DNA of 64,000 nucleotides from Acidobacteriota bacterium (lineage in GTDB: Bacteria; Acidobacteriota; JAAYUB01): NCBI GenBank assembly GCA_018001935.1, contig JAGNHB010000002.1, positions 1 to 64,000 of the forward strand, given 5' to 3'. The position numbers and the translations under genes are program-made. Of this stretch, positions 22,991 to 30,876 are shown piece after piece (positions within the stretch are counted from its first letter, which is position 1; every line of letters starts with the position of its first letter). The notes below the pieces were generated by a model. It searched no databases, was not told where the DNA came from, and saw nothing but the letters and a program-made list of their open reading frames with translations.

Positions 22991-24768
22991 GTAGCGCCTC
23001 CTCGCCCGATCCCCAACCAAAGCCGTTTGGCTTCCCGCCCGCGGCGAAGATCGTCGATCGAACCGGCATGATGCGCTGGCTGCCGGGCCTCCAGACCCTG
23101 CGCAGCTACAAGGCAGCCTGGTTGCGACACGACATCGTGGCCGGTCTGGTGCTGACGACCATGCTGGTGCCCGTGGGCATCGCTTATGCCGTGGCCTCCG
23201 GCGTGCCGGGCGTCTATGGCCTTTACGCCACCATCGTTCCGCTGCTGGCCTACGCCCTGTTCGGCCCCAGCCGCATCCTGGTGCTGGGGCCGGACTCTTC
23301 GCTGGCCGCGTTGATCCTCGCCGTGGTGCTGCCGCTCTCCGGCGGCGATCCGGCGCGCGCCGTGGCCCTGGCGGGGATGATGGCGGTGGTCTCCGGGGTG
23401 GTCTGCATCGCGGCCGGGCTGGCGCGGCTGGGCTTCATCACCGAGCTGCTCTCCAAGCCGATCCGCTACGGCTACATGAACGGCATCGCGCTGACGGTGC
23501 TGATCAGCCAACTCCCCAAGCTGTTCGGCTTCTCGATCAAAAGCGGCGATCCGCTGGAGAACCTCGGGGCCATCGAGACCTCGGTGCTGGACGGCAAGGT
23601 CAATCCGGCCACTTTCGCGGTGGGGGCGGCAACCCTGGCGGTGATCCTGCTCCTGAAGCGCTACAAGCGGGTGCCGGGGATCCTGATCGCGGTGGTCGGT
23701 GCCACGGTGGCGGTCGGCGCGCTGAATCTCGGGGCGCGGGCCGGAGTGGCGGTGCTCGGTTCCCTTCCGCAGGGGCTGCCCGCCTTCGCCATCCCCTGGA
23801 TCACCCGCGCCGACCTCGTGCCCGTGCTTACCGGCGGCCTCGCCGTGGCCCTGGTGTCGTTCGCCGATACCAGCGTGCTCTCGCGGGTCTATGCGGCTCG
23901 CACCCGCAGCTGCGTGAACCCCAACCAGGAGATGGTGGGGCTCGGTGTGGCCAATCTGGCGGCCGGGTTCTTTCAGGGCTTTCCCATCAGCAGTTCCTCC
24001 TCCCGCACCCCGGTGGCCGAGGCCGCGGGGGCCAAGACCCAGATGACGAGCGTGGCGGGGGCCCTCGCGGTGGCCCTGTTGGCGGTTCTGGCGCCGGACC
24101 TGATGGAGGACCTGCCCGCCAGCGCCCTGTCGGCGGTGGTGATCGCCGCCGCCATCGGCCTGATCGAGGTCGCCGACCTGCGCCGCATCCACCGCATCCA
24201 GCAGTGGGAGTTCTGGCTCTCCATCGTCTGCACCGTCGGCGTGACCTGGTTGGGGGCGATCCCCGGCATCGGCCTGGCCATCGTGATCGCCGTCATCGAG
24301 TTCCTGTGGGACGGCTGGCGCCCCTACTCTGCGGTGCTGGGCCGCGCCGGGGGGGTGAAGGGATACCACGACGTCACGCGCTATCCCGACGCACGGCGGA
24401 TCCCTGGCCTGGTGCTGTTCCGCTGGGATGCGCCCCTCTTCTTCGCCAACGCCGAACTGTTCCACGACCGCGTGCGGGAGGCGGTGGCGGCGTCGCCCAC
24501 GCCGGTGCGCTGGGTGGTGGTCGCGGCGGAGCCGGTCACCAGCGTGGACGTCACCTCCGCCGACATGCTGGTGGAACTCGACGAGGCCCTCCATGCCGAG
24601 GGCATCGAACTCTGCTTCGCCGAGATGAAGGACCCGGTCAAGGACAAGCTGAAGCGGTTCGGGATGTTCTCGCGGCTGGGCGAGGAGACCTTCTTCCCCA
24701 CCCTGGGCTCGGCGGTAGGGTGCTATCTCGCCACCCATGCGGTGGAGTGGGAGGATTGGGAAGATTGA
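22987..24768 (+). CDS. SulP-family anion transporter with STAS domain
   Basis: Inner-membrane permease of 593 residues for sulfate, bicarbonate or another anion. About 12-14 hydrophobic segments span residues 45-435. The SulP signature is seen in VPVGIAYAVASGVPGVYGLYATIVPLLAYALFG, followed by GPDSSLAALI, NQEMVGLGVANLAAGFFQGFPISSSSSRTPV and SALSAVVIAAAIGLIE. A C-terminal STAS domain (about 465-575) has PGLVLFRWDAPLFFANAELFHDRV and VTSVDVTSADMLVELDEAL. Codon choice looks less GG/CC-biased than in neighbours. The segment lies between two direct copies of element B, suggesting transfer, but no transposase is present. The ion is unknown. Confidence 0.88.
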   Translation: MSSASSPDPQPKPFGFPPAAKIVDRTGMMRWLPGLQTLRSYKAAWLRHDIVAGLVLTTMLVPVGIAYAVASGVPGVYGLYATIVPLLAYALFGPSRILVLGPDSSLAALILAVVLPLSGGDPARAVALAGMMAVVSGVVCIAAGLARLGFITELLSKPIRYGYMNGIALTVLISQLPKLFGFSIKSGDPLENLGAIETSVLDGKVNPATFAVGAATLAVILLLKRYKRVPGILIAVVGATVAVGALNLGARAGVAVLGSLPQGLPAFAIPWITRADLVPVLTGGLAVALVSFADTSVLSRVYAARTRSCVNPNQEMVGLGVANLAAGFFQGFPISSSSSRTPVAEAAGAKTQMTSVAGALAVALLAVLAPDLMEDLPASALSAVVIAAAIGLIEVADLRRIHRIQQWEFWLSIVCTVGVTWLGAIPGIGLAIVIAVIEFLWDGWRPYSAVLGRAGGVKGYHDVTRYPDARRIPGLVLFRWDAPLFFANAELFHDRVREAVAASPTPVRWVVVAAEPVTSVDVTSADMLVELDEALHAEGIELCFAEMKDPVKDKLKRFGMFSRLGEETFFPTLGSAVGCYLATHAVEWEDWED

Positions 24769-24790
24769 CCGCCACGAGGCGGGATGCGCG

Positions 24791-25102
24791 TCAGTCAGGA
24801 AGAATCCCCGCGAGGGCATCGGCGATCTTCTGGTCGATGCGATAGCCCTTTTTCAGGTCCGGGTAGCGGGTCCGAAACCTCAGGATCTTCGAACCGGCCT
24901 GATGGTAAGCCTCGGCCAGCCGGTTCATGGCGGCAGCCACCTCGTCCGGGCTGCGGGCGGAACGCACCGAGGCGATGTAGGCCCGCAGTTCCTCCTCGAG
25001 TTGCTGGAAGGGGGCGCTGACCTCGTCGGTTTTCTTCTCCAGGACCCGGCACCCGAACAAACCGAACAGCACGAGCGCCAGGCAGAACGTTTTCTTCCCC
25101 AT
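24791..25102 (-). CDS. small lipoprotein
   Basis: Protein of 103 residues. A hydrophobic signal ends in the lipobox LFGC with lipidated Cys18. The mature part is mostly helical (EELRAYIASVRSARSPDEVAAAMNRLAEAYHQAG) with basic residues near the end. No family is recognised. AAGGAAG precedes the ATG. It is convergent with the SulP gene, 22 bp apart. Confidence 0.72.
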   Translation of the reverse strand: MGKKTFCLALVLFGLFGCRVLEKKTDEVSAPFQQLEEELRAYIASVRSARSPDEVAAAMNRLAEAYHQAGSKILRFRTRYPDLKKGYRIDQKIADALAGILPD

Positions 25103-25197
25103 CGGATCTTCCTTCCCCCCGGGAGGCGGAGCATTGTCCGGCTGAAAGTATAAAAAGCCGCCGGGATCGTATCGGCACTATAGCAAGAGAGGAACGG

Positions 25198-25336
25198 GTT
25201 GTCAAACATTGAAGGGATCACAAAAAGCGGCGCCGCCTCCGGGGCGCCGGGGTTCACGACACGGCCCCTGACCGGCGGGAGCGCTGCCTCCGGCGGGGAA
25301 ATCTCGGCTTGCGGAGTGCGGCGCGCAGGCTTCCGG
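25198..25336. repeat. dispersed element B, copy 2
   Basis: Same order and orientation as 22496-22617, with an additional GAGCGCTGCCTCCGGCGG insert. From 25103 to 25488 nothing but this repeat and an AT-richer transition is seen. Confidence 0.8.
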
Positions 25337-25488
25337 GTGAAATCGCGGATTTTTCCGGTATAATGGGCGGGTGCCCGGAACGGCCACCGCATACCCGGTC
25401 GTTTTCAGGTTTGAAAAGGCGATTCAAGCCGCGTAAACGGGTCTTCTCAGAAGATATTTCCCGTATTTTTCTGACGATTATCGACCAC

Positions 25489-26058
25489 ATGAAAGAAAAA
25501 TTTCTTGTCTTGTTGTTGTCACAATTCTACTTTTTTTTCTTTTTTGTCTGGTTATTTGCAGAAGAAGACCTGATGGGATATATCAAAGGATTGAGGGGGG
25601 ATTCGAGCATTTCCCAGAAAGAAGCAATCTTGGAGTTATTTAAAAACGGGAAAGACTCAATACCCAGTCTGATTGACTCTATTGAATGCAACAAAAAGAT
25701 CATGCTTATGTTTACAAACCCACGTCTGTCTTTCAGAAGAGACGACGTGATGAATGGTTATGCAGGTATTGCTTCAGCATATGTCATAGAATTTATCCTG
25801 GCCAAGGATAGAATCGACGAAAGAGCGTATTGGAGTGGATTCTTTTTGTTAGGTTCCGACATTGACAATTACATCTACTCCACTGGCGTGATAATCAAGA
25901 AAAACGGTGATTCCATAAGAAGCTCCGACCTCTCTAAGATCAGATTAATCTATAAGATATGGTGGAAAAAAAACAGAGACAAACCAATCGAAGTATTAAG
26001 AGAAGAATGGAAACAGAATAACAGGCCACTGACTGGTTCAAAATATCGTTGGATTTAG
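25489..26058 (+). CDS. low-GC orphan exported or membrane-anchored protein
   Basis: Protein of 189 residues, unrecognised. The N terminus is a signal peptide or anchor containing five consecutive Phe. The remainder is helix-rich with many Lys, Ile, Ser and Asn (EAILELFKNGKDSIPSLIDSIECN, RLIYKIWWKKNRDKP). Base composition falls to about 40% GC over roughly 25440-26090, far below the rest, with A-ending codons common. The start is uncertain: no strong ribosome site, and the frame is open upstream. Composition and isolation point to recent acquisition. Confidence 0.55.
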   Translation: MKEKFLVLLLSQFYFFFFFVWLFAEEDLMGYIKGLRGDSSISQKEAILELFKNGKDSIPSLIDSIECNKKIMLMFTNPRLSFRRDDVMNGYAGIASAYVIEFILAKDRIDERAYWSGFFLLGSDIDNYIYSTGVIIKKNGDSIRSSDLSKIRLIYKIWWKKNRDKPIEVLREEWKQNNRPLTGSKYRWI

Positions 26059-26096
26059 TAATGCATTTTTATACAGTACTTTGCCTCCCATCGGAT

Positions 26097-26711
26097 TTAT
26101 GAGTCCGCGAGGCGGCGACAGTCTCGGATGACCCTTCTGCAGGATTCGCCGACTGCTGCGGGTTTCGGCACTTCTTCTCGGGAGGAAATGGATATCAAGG
26201 CTTGAAAGCGGGTTCTTCCAGCATAGATCCGGTATTTGCGGCGCAGGTCGTCGTAGGCGGAGCCCGGCGAGAGGATCTCCACCACCAGGTCCGGGGCGCC
26301 TTCCACCCGGGCGGGGCCGATGATGGACTCCCGTTCCCGGGCGATGAAGAGCAGGTCGGGCTGAAGCACATCCCCGTCTGACAGGAACACGTCCAGGGGG
26401 GAGTCAAAAACCTGGCCCGACCCATTGTCCTCGACGAAACGGAGCAGGGCGAATTCCAGGCGTCGCGAAACAACCTGGTGATACGGCGTCGGCGCGGGGG
26501 TCATCACGACTTCACCTCCCAGCAGCTGGCCGGGCGTCCCCTCGGGGAGGGCCAGGAATTCGTCCAGGGCCATGCGCCGGCCGTTCAGACCTTCGGCAGG
26601 GCCCGTCCCCGCCGGACGGCACGCATACCTCCCGGCAGCCCCTTCCGGTTCCGAAACACGCGACATGCGACCCTCCTTCTCCCGCATCCCGTCTCTTTCC
26701 CGATTATACAC
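26097..26711 (-). CDS. Uma2-family endonuclease-like protein with altered C terminus
   Basis: Restriction-endonuclease-like DUF820/Uma2 protein of 204 residues. The core is clear: MALDEFLALPEGTPGQLLGGEVVMTPAPTPYHQ, SPLDVFLSDGDVLQPDLLFIARER, and GAPDLVVEILSPGSAYDDLRRKYRIYA with catalytic E-x-L and K. Family members continue with a GVxEYWxVDP strand; here the frame goes instead into an unrelated basic tail (GRTRFQALISISSREE and on). The last strand and helix appear lost, so it may be inactive. A shorter start at MSRVSEPEG is possible. Confidence 0.68.
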   Translation of the reverse strand: MYNRERDGMREKEGRMSRVSEPEGAAGRYACRPAGTGPAEGLNGRRMALDEFLALPEGTPGQLLGGEVVMTPAPTPYHQVVSRRLEFALLRFVEDNGSGQVFDSPLDVFLSDGDVLQPDLLFIARERESIIGPARVEGAPDLVVEILSPGSAYDDLRRKYRIYAGRTRFQALISISSREEVPKPAAVGESCRRVIRDCRRLADS

Positions 26712-26802
26712 CCAACACGAATTCCTTGGTCGCGCCGAAGACGATGCCGCCGTTCAATGCGGCCAGCAGAGCGAGAAGGCGCTTTCGAGGGCTTCCACGC
26801 CC

Positions 26803-29163
26803 TCAGGCGAGGAGCGACCGGGCCCAGGGGAGCCAGCCGGCGGGGGGCGGGGCGATCGCGAGGCGGTCCAGCCAGCGACGCGCTTTCGCGGCCGGCAGCC
26901 GCCACTCGTCCTCCTGATCGGCGAAGTCCCGCTCCAGGAGGCAGAGCGCCAGCGCCGTGGCCGCCGCCCGGCGCGCCGTCCCGGGGTCTCCCGGCAGCGC
27001 CCGGGCCCCCTCCGCGAGCCGCCACGGGTCGACGCCGGCCAGCGCGGCCAGGTCGTCCGCCAGGTCCCAGGACCCGTCGGCGCGCTGGGCCTTGACCAAC
27101 CGGACCAGGCGATCCCCCCAGGGGAGAACACCCCCGGGATGGGTGGTTTCCAGGAGGTCTTCCACCCCTGCCGAGCCGGGTCCCGTCCCGCTCCGGCCGG
27201 CGGGTTCGGAGACGTGCCCGACGGCGTCCCGGGCGCCCCCCCCGGGGGCGGGGGAGGCGAGCCCCCCCCCGAACGGCAGGGACGGCCCGTTTTCCCGAAG
27301 GCAGAACGACATTACCGAGGTCGCCGCCACCGCGGGCCCCCTCATGGAAAGGAAGGGCGGCAAAGGCCTCCCCCCCCCGCCCCAGCCGCGGGTCAGGGCC
27401 ACCGGCACCCGCCGGAGCACGGGCGGAGCGCCGGGGACGGCCCCCTCCCGGGTCTCCACCGCCACGAAGCTGGTGACCGAGGACAGGAGCTGGTACCGCA
27501 GGGCCAGGTCCAGGACCGCCTGGTCGGACCGCTTTCGCGCCCGCCGGCGGGACCCCCTCCCGGGGGCCTCCTCCTCCAGCTCCCGGATGGCGGTCCGGGC
27601 CAGGAGCAGCGCCACGGCCTCGCCTTCCACCACCTGCGCGGGGTCCAACTCCACGGACCACGCCAGGGGGCCCCGGTCCGACTCCGCCCGCACGGTGACG
27701 ACGGCCTTCTCCCGTCCCTTCAGGCGTGCGTACACCGCCAACTGGTCCCCGGCATAGACCGGCGGGAGCCGGCGGGGCACCTGGAGGTCCGTCTCCAGGG
27801 ACCCCCAGTCCACCCGCACGTCCCGGAGGCTCGGGGAAGACACCCGCGCCAGCTGCCGGAGCACCTTGGGCTCGATGCGCTCGCCCGGGTGGATGAACTC
27901 GGCCGCCCCGCCGGTGGCCCGGGCCAGGCCGCGGACCAGGTGCTCGTCCGCCCCCCGCCCGATGCCGAAGGGGAAGATACGGGCCCGGCCGTGGTGACGG
28001 GCGGCCAGGGCGATCACCTCGTTCTCGTTCGCGACTTCCCCGTCCGTCAGCAGGAGGACCTGCCGGGGCAGGTGAAGGGGCTCCTCGAGGACGCTCTGCA
28101 GCGGCCCCAGGATCTCGGTCCCCCCCAGGTCGGCCTGCAGGGTCTCCACGTGACGGGTCGCGGCGTCCAGGTTCTCCTGGGTGTAGGGCACGCTCGCCGG
28201 GAACAGCTTCACGAAGGCCGAGCCGAAGCCCACCACGTTGAAGCGGTCCCCTTCCTCGAGCCCCCGGAGACACAGCTGCAGGGCCTTTTTCGCCTGGCCG
28301 ATGCTCTCGCCCTGCATGGACCCGGAGCGGTCCAGGACGAACACGAACTCGCAGGCGGGCCGGGGCAGCCCCTCGAGGTCCGGGAACAGGGTCACCATGG
28401 CCACGAGGCCCTCCCCGCCCCGATCGGGTGCGACGAGCACCCCCGGCTGGTGGGGTTCGACCGTCTCGAGGGTGAGGACGAAATCCTGGTCGAGCGGGGC
28501 CTCCTCGCCGCTGAGCCAGACCTCGGCCCGGCAGCCCGCCATCTCCACCCGGACCGGGTGGGAGGCGCACTCCACGCCGCGGATCGGTGCGGAGGCCTCC
28601 ACCGCCACGTGAAGCCGCAGGCCGTAGGGGACCCCTTCCGCGGCCACCGGCGGGTTGAGGTGGTCCAGCTCGGCCGGGTCCATCTTCGCCTGGAGCCGGG
28701 GCGGAAGGTAGCGCGGCGAGAGGGTGGCGGGCAGCATCAGGCGCAGCCGGTCACCGGAACGGCTCAGCTCGGCCACGTAGGCCAGGCGCACCACCGCCTC
28801 GCTCCCCGGCCGCAGGTTGCCGACGCTCGCCGTGAAAACGTTGGGGCGGTCCTGGTCCAGGAGGAAGGCCCCGTGGCCGCCGGCCAGGGCCTCGTCGTAG
28901 CGGTCGAAGGCCGCCTCCCGCTCCTCCACGCGGCCGGTGATCCGGCGCCCGTCCACCTCGGCCTCGAACCCGCAGACGGCGGCCCCTTCCTCCAGCGGGA
29001 AACTGTAGACCGCCTCGACGGAGACCGCCTCCTCGTTCCGGTAACGGTGGGTCACGCTCACCCGCGAGGCGGCGTCCTTCACCTCCACCTCGACGACGAC
29101 GCCCCTGAGCGGCACCGGCTGCGCACCCGTCGTCCACATCCCCGACCGGCTTTCCTCTCTCAT
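26803..29163 (-). CDS. VIT and VWA domain protein
   Basis: Protein of 786 residues with the domain pair of inter-alpha-trypsin-inhibitor heavy chains. The VIT domain (about 10-135) has VTHRYRNEEAVSVEAVYSFPL, GRRITGRVEEREAAFDRYDEA and FTASVGNLRPGSEAVVRLAYV. The VWA domain (about 270-440) has the MIDAS DRSGSMQGE near residue 280, GTEILGPLQ and LLLTDGEV. A third region (about 460-640) includes KRSDQAVLDLALRYQLLSSVTSFVAVE, typical of this family, and a helical end (about 690-786) follows. No signal peptide is visible, so it is probably cytoplasmic. GGAGGAGG precedes the ATG, which overlaps the MerR-like stop (ATGA). Confidence 0.85.
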   Translation of the reverse strand: MREESRSGMWTTGAQPVPLRGVVVEVEVKDAASRVSVTHRYRNEEAVSVEAVYSFPLEEGAAVCGFEAEVDGRRITGRVEEREAAFDRYDEALAGGHGAFLLDQDRPNVFTASVGNLRPGSEAVVRLAYVAELSRSGDRLRLMLPATLSPRYLPPRLQAKMDPAELDHLNPPVAAEGVPYGLRLHVAVEASAPIRGVECASHPVRVEMAGCRAEVWLSGEEAPLDQDFVLTLETVEPHQPGVLVAPDRGGEGLVAMVTLFPDLEGLPRPACEFVFVLDRSGSMQGESIGQAKKALQLCLRGLEEGDRFNVVGFGSAFVKLFPASVPYTQENLDAATRHVETLQADLGGTEILGPLQSVLEEPLHLPRQVLLLTDGEVANENEVIALAARHHGRARIFPFGIGRGADEHLVRGLARATGGAAEFIHPGERIEPKVLRQLARVSSPSLRDVRVDWGSLETDLQVPRRLPPVYAGDQLAVYARLKGREKAVVTVRAESDRGPLAWSVELDPAQVVEGEAVALLLARTAIRELEEEAPGRGSRRRARKRSDQAVLDLALRYQLLSSVTSFVAVETREGAVPGAPPVLRRVPVALTRGWGGGGRPLPPFLSMRGPAVAATSVMSFCLRENGPSLPFGGGLASPAPGGGARDAVGHVSEPAGRSGTGPGSAGVEDLLETTHPGGVLPWGDRLVRLVKAQRADGSWDLADDLAALAGVDPWRLAEGARALPGDPGTARRAAATALALCLLERDFADQEDEWRLPAAKARRWLDRLAIAPPPAGWLPWARSLLA

Positions 29164-29591
29164 GTTTCCTCCTCCGGTGTTTCTCCCCCGCCTCCCGGGG
29201 GCCGCCCCCCGGGGCCCAGCGCCCGGCGGGCCGCCCGCACCAGCTCCCGGAGCCGCGCGGGCCCCGGCAGGCACCCGTGGGCGAACTCCAGGCAGACCCC
29301 CTCGGCGAGGGGGACCCGGGTGACCAGTTGCGGGACGGGCACCTCGCCCTCGAGGCCGTCCCCGCCGTCCTCCATCCGGTCCGGCACGGCGTGGAGCGGG
29401 ACGCCGTCGCGCTGAAGGGCGCGGACCCTCAGGATCGCTTCCAGGTGGGCCTTGGTGTAGTGCCGCCCCCGGCCGAGCCCGCCGGGTGGGGGAATGAGCC
29501 CGCGCTGGACGTAGAACCGCACCGTGCGGCGGCTGACGCCCGCCGCCCCGGCCAGTTCCTCGATGGAGTAGGTAACGTTTTCGTTCGCCAT
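29160..29591 (-). CDS. MerR-family transcriptional regulator
   Basis: Protein of 143 residues with an N-terminal MerR winged helix-turn-helix (YSIEELAGAAGVSRRTVRFYVQRGLIPPP, then GRHYTKAHLEAILRVRALQRDG). The usual dimerisation coiled coil and Cys effector site are short or absent. The C terminus (about 75-143) has a PLAEGVCLEFAHGCLPGPARL segment and a Gly/Pro-rich tail. It is the first gene of a two-gene operon with the VIT/VWA protein. The promoter at 29596-29626 has MerR-type geometry, so autoregulation is likely. There is no clear ribosome site and the predicted transcription start is at the ATG, so it may be leaderless. Confidence 0.85.
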   Translation of the reverse strand: MANENVTYSIEELAGAAGVSRRTVRFYVQRGLIPPPGGLGRGRHYTKAHLEAILRVRALQRDGVPLHAVPDRMEDGGDGLEGEVPVPQLVTRVPLAEGVCLEFAHGCLPGPARLRELVRAARRALGPGGRPPGGGGETPEEET

Positions 29592-29595
29592 GACC

Positions 29596-29626
29596 CCATA
29601 TTGACATCCAGATGTCGCATTGTCAA
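29596..29626 (-). promoter_or_regulatory. MerR-type promoter with palindromic operator
   Basis: On the minus strand TTGACA (29626-29621) is followed by a 19-base spacer and ATATGG (29601-29596). The spacer holds the palindrome GACATCCAGATGTC (29603-29616). The overlong spacer with a central dyad is the hallmark of MerR-activated promoters. A second TTGACA is 7 bases upstream. Confidence 0.7.
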
Positions 29627-29727
29627 GTGTCAATTTTCGAAGGGTCAAAAAAACTGGACGGGGGTGGATCTGGCCGGCATCCACCCCTTTCCCCCAGAGC
29701 CGCAACCATTCAAAACAGGGGATTTCG

Positions 29728-29800
29728 CTTTCTCCGTGCCTCCGTGCCTTTGTGAGAGACATTCCGGATTTTTCTCTCACGGAGGCGCAGAGGCACGGAG
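29728..29800. repeat. element A, rearranged copy 3
   Basis: Arms in the opposite order to the other copies: CTCCGTGCCTCCGTGCC first, then CTCTCACGGAGGCGCAGAGG, giving a compact hairpin. It lies in a 515-bp gap (29592-30106) that otherwise holds the MerR promoter, element D and the TetR promoter. Confidence 0.75.
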
Positions 29801-29880
29801 CGGGCGCAAACCGCCTGAGGTGGTATGTTTCCTGTGCAGACAATCACCCAGCTTCTGTTCAGCCTTGACGAACCCGCAAA

Positions 29881-29909
29881 TAGTGGCGCAGGCTTCAGCC
29901 TGCGCGGGA
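29881..29909. repeat. dispersed hairpin element D, copy 2
   Basis: TAGTGGCGCAGGCTTCAGCC then TGCGCGGGA: GCGCAGGCT pairs with its complement around a tiny loop. Same layout as 16347-16373 with compensating stem changes. Confidence 0.75.
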
Positions 29910-30037
29910 AATCAAAGGACTTGCGTGGACAAAATACACTGATTTCAGACTTTATGCGACTCCATCAGCCTTGGCAAGATCCGTCAGCAATAAGAGACGC
30001 GATCAAAACGAAAAAACTGCGGCCCGGCAGGAAACCC

Positions 30038-30066
30038 TTGCGAAAGATCATCGTGTGAGATATATT
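30038..30066 (+). promoter_or_regulatory. promoter for the TetR-DUF6448-RIC operon
   Basis: TTGCGA (30038-30043), 17-base spacer, TATATT (30061-30066). The start codon is about 35 bases after the predicted start. ATTGAGAATTGAGAAT direct repeats lie at the start site and could be bound by the regulator. Confidence 0.55.
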
Positions 30067-30106
30067 GAGAATTGAGAATCGCATTACGCATTCGGGGGTG
30101 AAGGGC

Positions 30107-30874
30107 ATGCGGGCAAAGAAGACGCGAACGGCCATTCGGCAGGAACAGATCGTCCACGCCGCCCTGGAGGTCATCGGGACCGACGGCTTCCACGCCCTGA
30201 GCCTGTCGGGGATCGCGGAGCGGGTCGGCATCGGGGTGTCCTCGGTCTACCGCCACTTCGGAAGCAAGGACGCGGTCCTGGACGCGGTGCTGGACATGCT
30301 TCACAGACGCCTCCTGCGCAACGTCGCGGAGGTGCGGGAGGAAACCCCGGAGGCCCTGGAGCGCCTCCGGCGCCTGATGGAGCGGCACGCCCGGGTCCTC
30401 GAGGACAACCGGGCCATCCCCCACATCATCATGTCGGACGGGCTCTACGCGGGGCACTCCCCCCGGAAGGAGAAGATCCGGCGAATCCTCGACGAGTACC
30501 TCGACCAGATCCGGGAGATCCTCCGGGACGGCCAGGCGGAAGGGACGATCCGCCCCGAGGCCGACCCCGTGACGGTGTCCGCCCTCTTCCTCGGAGTTCT
30601 CCTGCCGGCCGCCCTGCTCAAGAGTGTCAGCGAAGGCGCCTACGGCATCGGCGACCACTTCCGGCGCGCCTGGCCGATCTTCCGGGCGGGCATCGCCGCG
30701 GATTCACCCGAAGGGCGCCCCCACGCGGAAAGAACGGCTCTTAACCACGAAATACACGAAAACCACGAACCGGGACAAAACCGGGTTCAATCAACCCGAA
30801 AGGGTGCAAGCCTCGATAAGCCCGTCAAGCATCACGGTGCGGGCAGCAACACATTCCGACGGAAAGGAGAATGA
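30107..30874 (+). CDS. TetR-family regulator
   Basis: Protein of 255 residues. The N-terminal DNA-binding domain is typical (RQEQIVHAALEVIGTDGFHALSLSGIAERVGIGVSSVYRHFGSKDAVLDAVL). The ligand domain (about 65-205) includes ALFLGVLLPAALLKSV. The last 45 residues, from about LNHEIHENHEPGQ, come from an intergenic CACGAAATACACGAAA-type repeat, so the native protein probably ended near residue 210. The ATG at 30107 is chosen over an upstream TTG because family homology begins there. Its stop lies next to the DUF6448 start. With a RIC protein downstream, response to nitric-oxide or iron-sulfur stress is a reasonable guess. Confidence 0.82.
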   Translation: MRAKKTRTAIRQEQIVHAALEVIGTDGFHALSLSGIAERVGIGVSSVYRHFGSKDAVLDAVLDMLHRRLLRNVAEVREETPEALERLRRLMERHARVLEDNRAIPHIIMSDGLYAGHSPRKEKIRRILDEYLDQIREILRDGQAEGTIRPEADPVTVSALFLGVLLPAALLKSVSEGAYGIGDHFRRAWPIFRAGIAADSPEGRPHAERTALNHEIHENHEPGQNRVQSTRKGASLDKPVKHHGAGSNTFRRKGE

Positions 30875-30876
30875 TC

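Noticed and set aside
22858-24819. 653-codon minus-strand frame
   Set aside because: Antisense to the SulP transporter; His/Arg/Gly-rich noise.
22496-25336. Composite transposon carrying the SulP gene
   Set aside because: The flanking repeats are short, contain no transposase and show no clear target duplication; only repeat-bracketed transfer is suggested.
26572-29415. 947-codon plus-strand open frame
   Set aside because: Shadow of the VIT/VWA gene; low-complexity Arg/Gly/Pro translation, whereas the minus strand gives clear VIT and VWA motifs.
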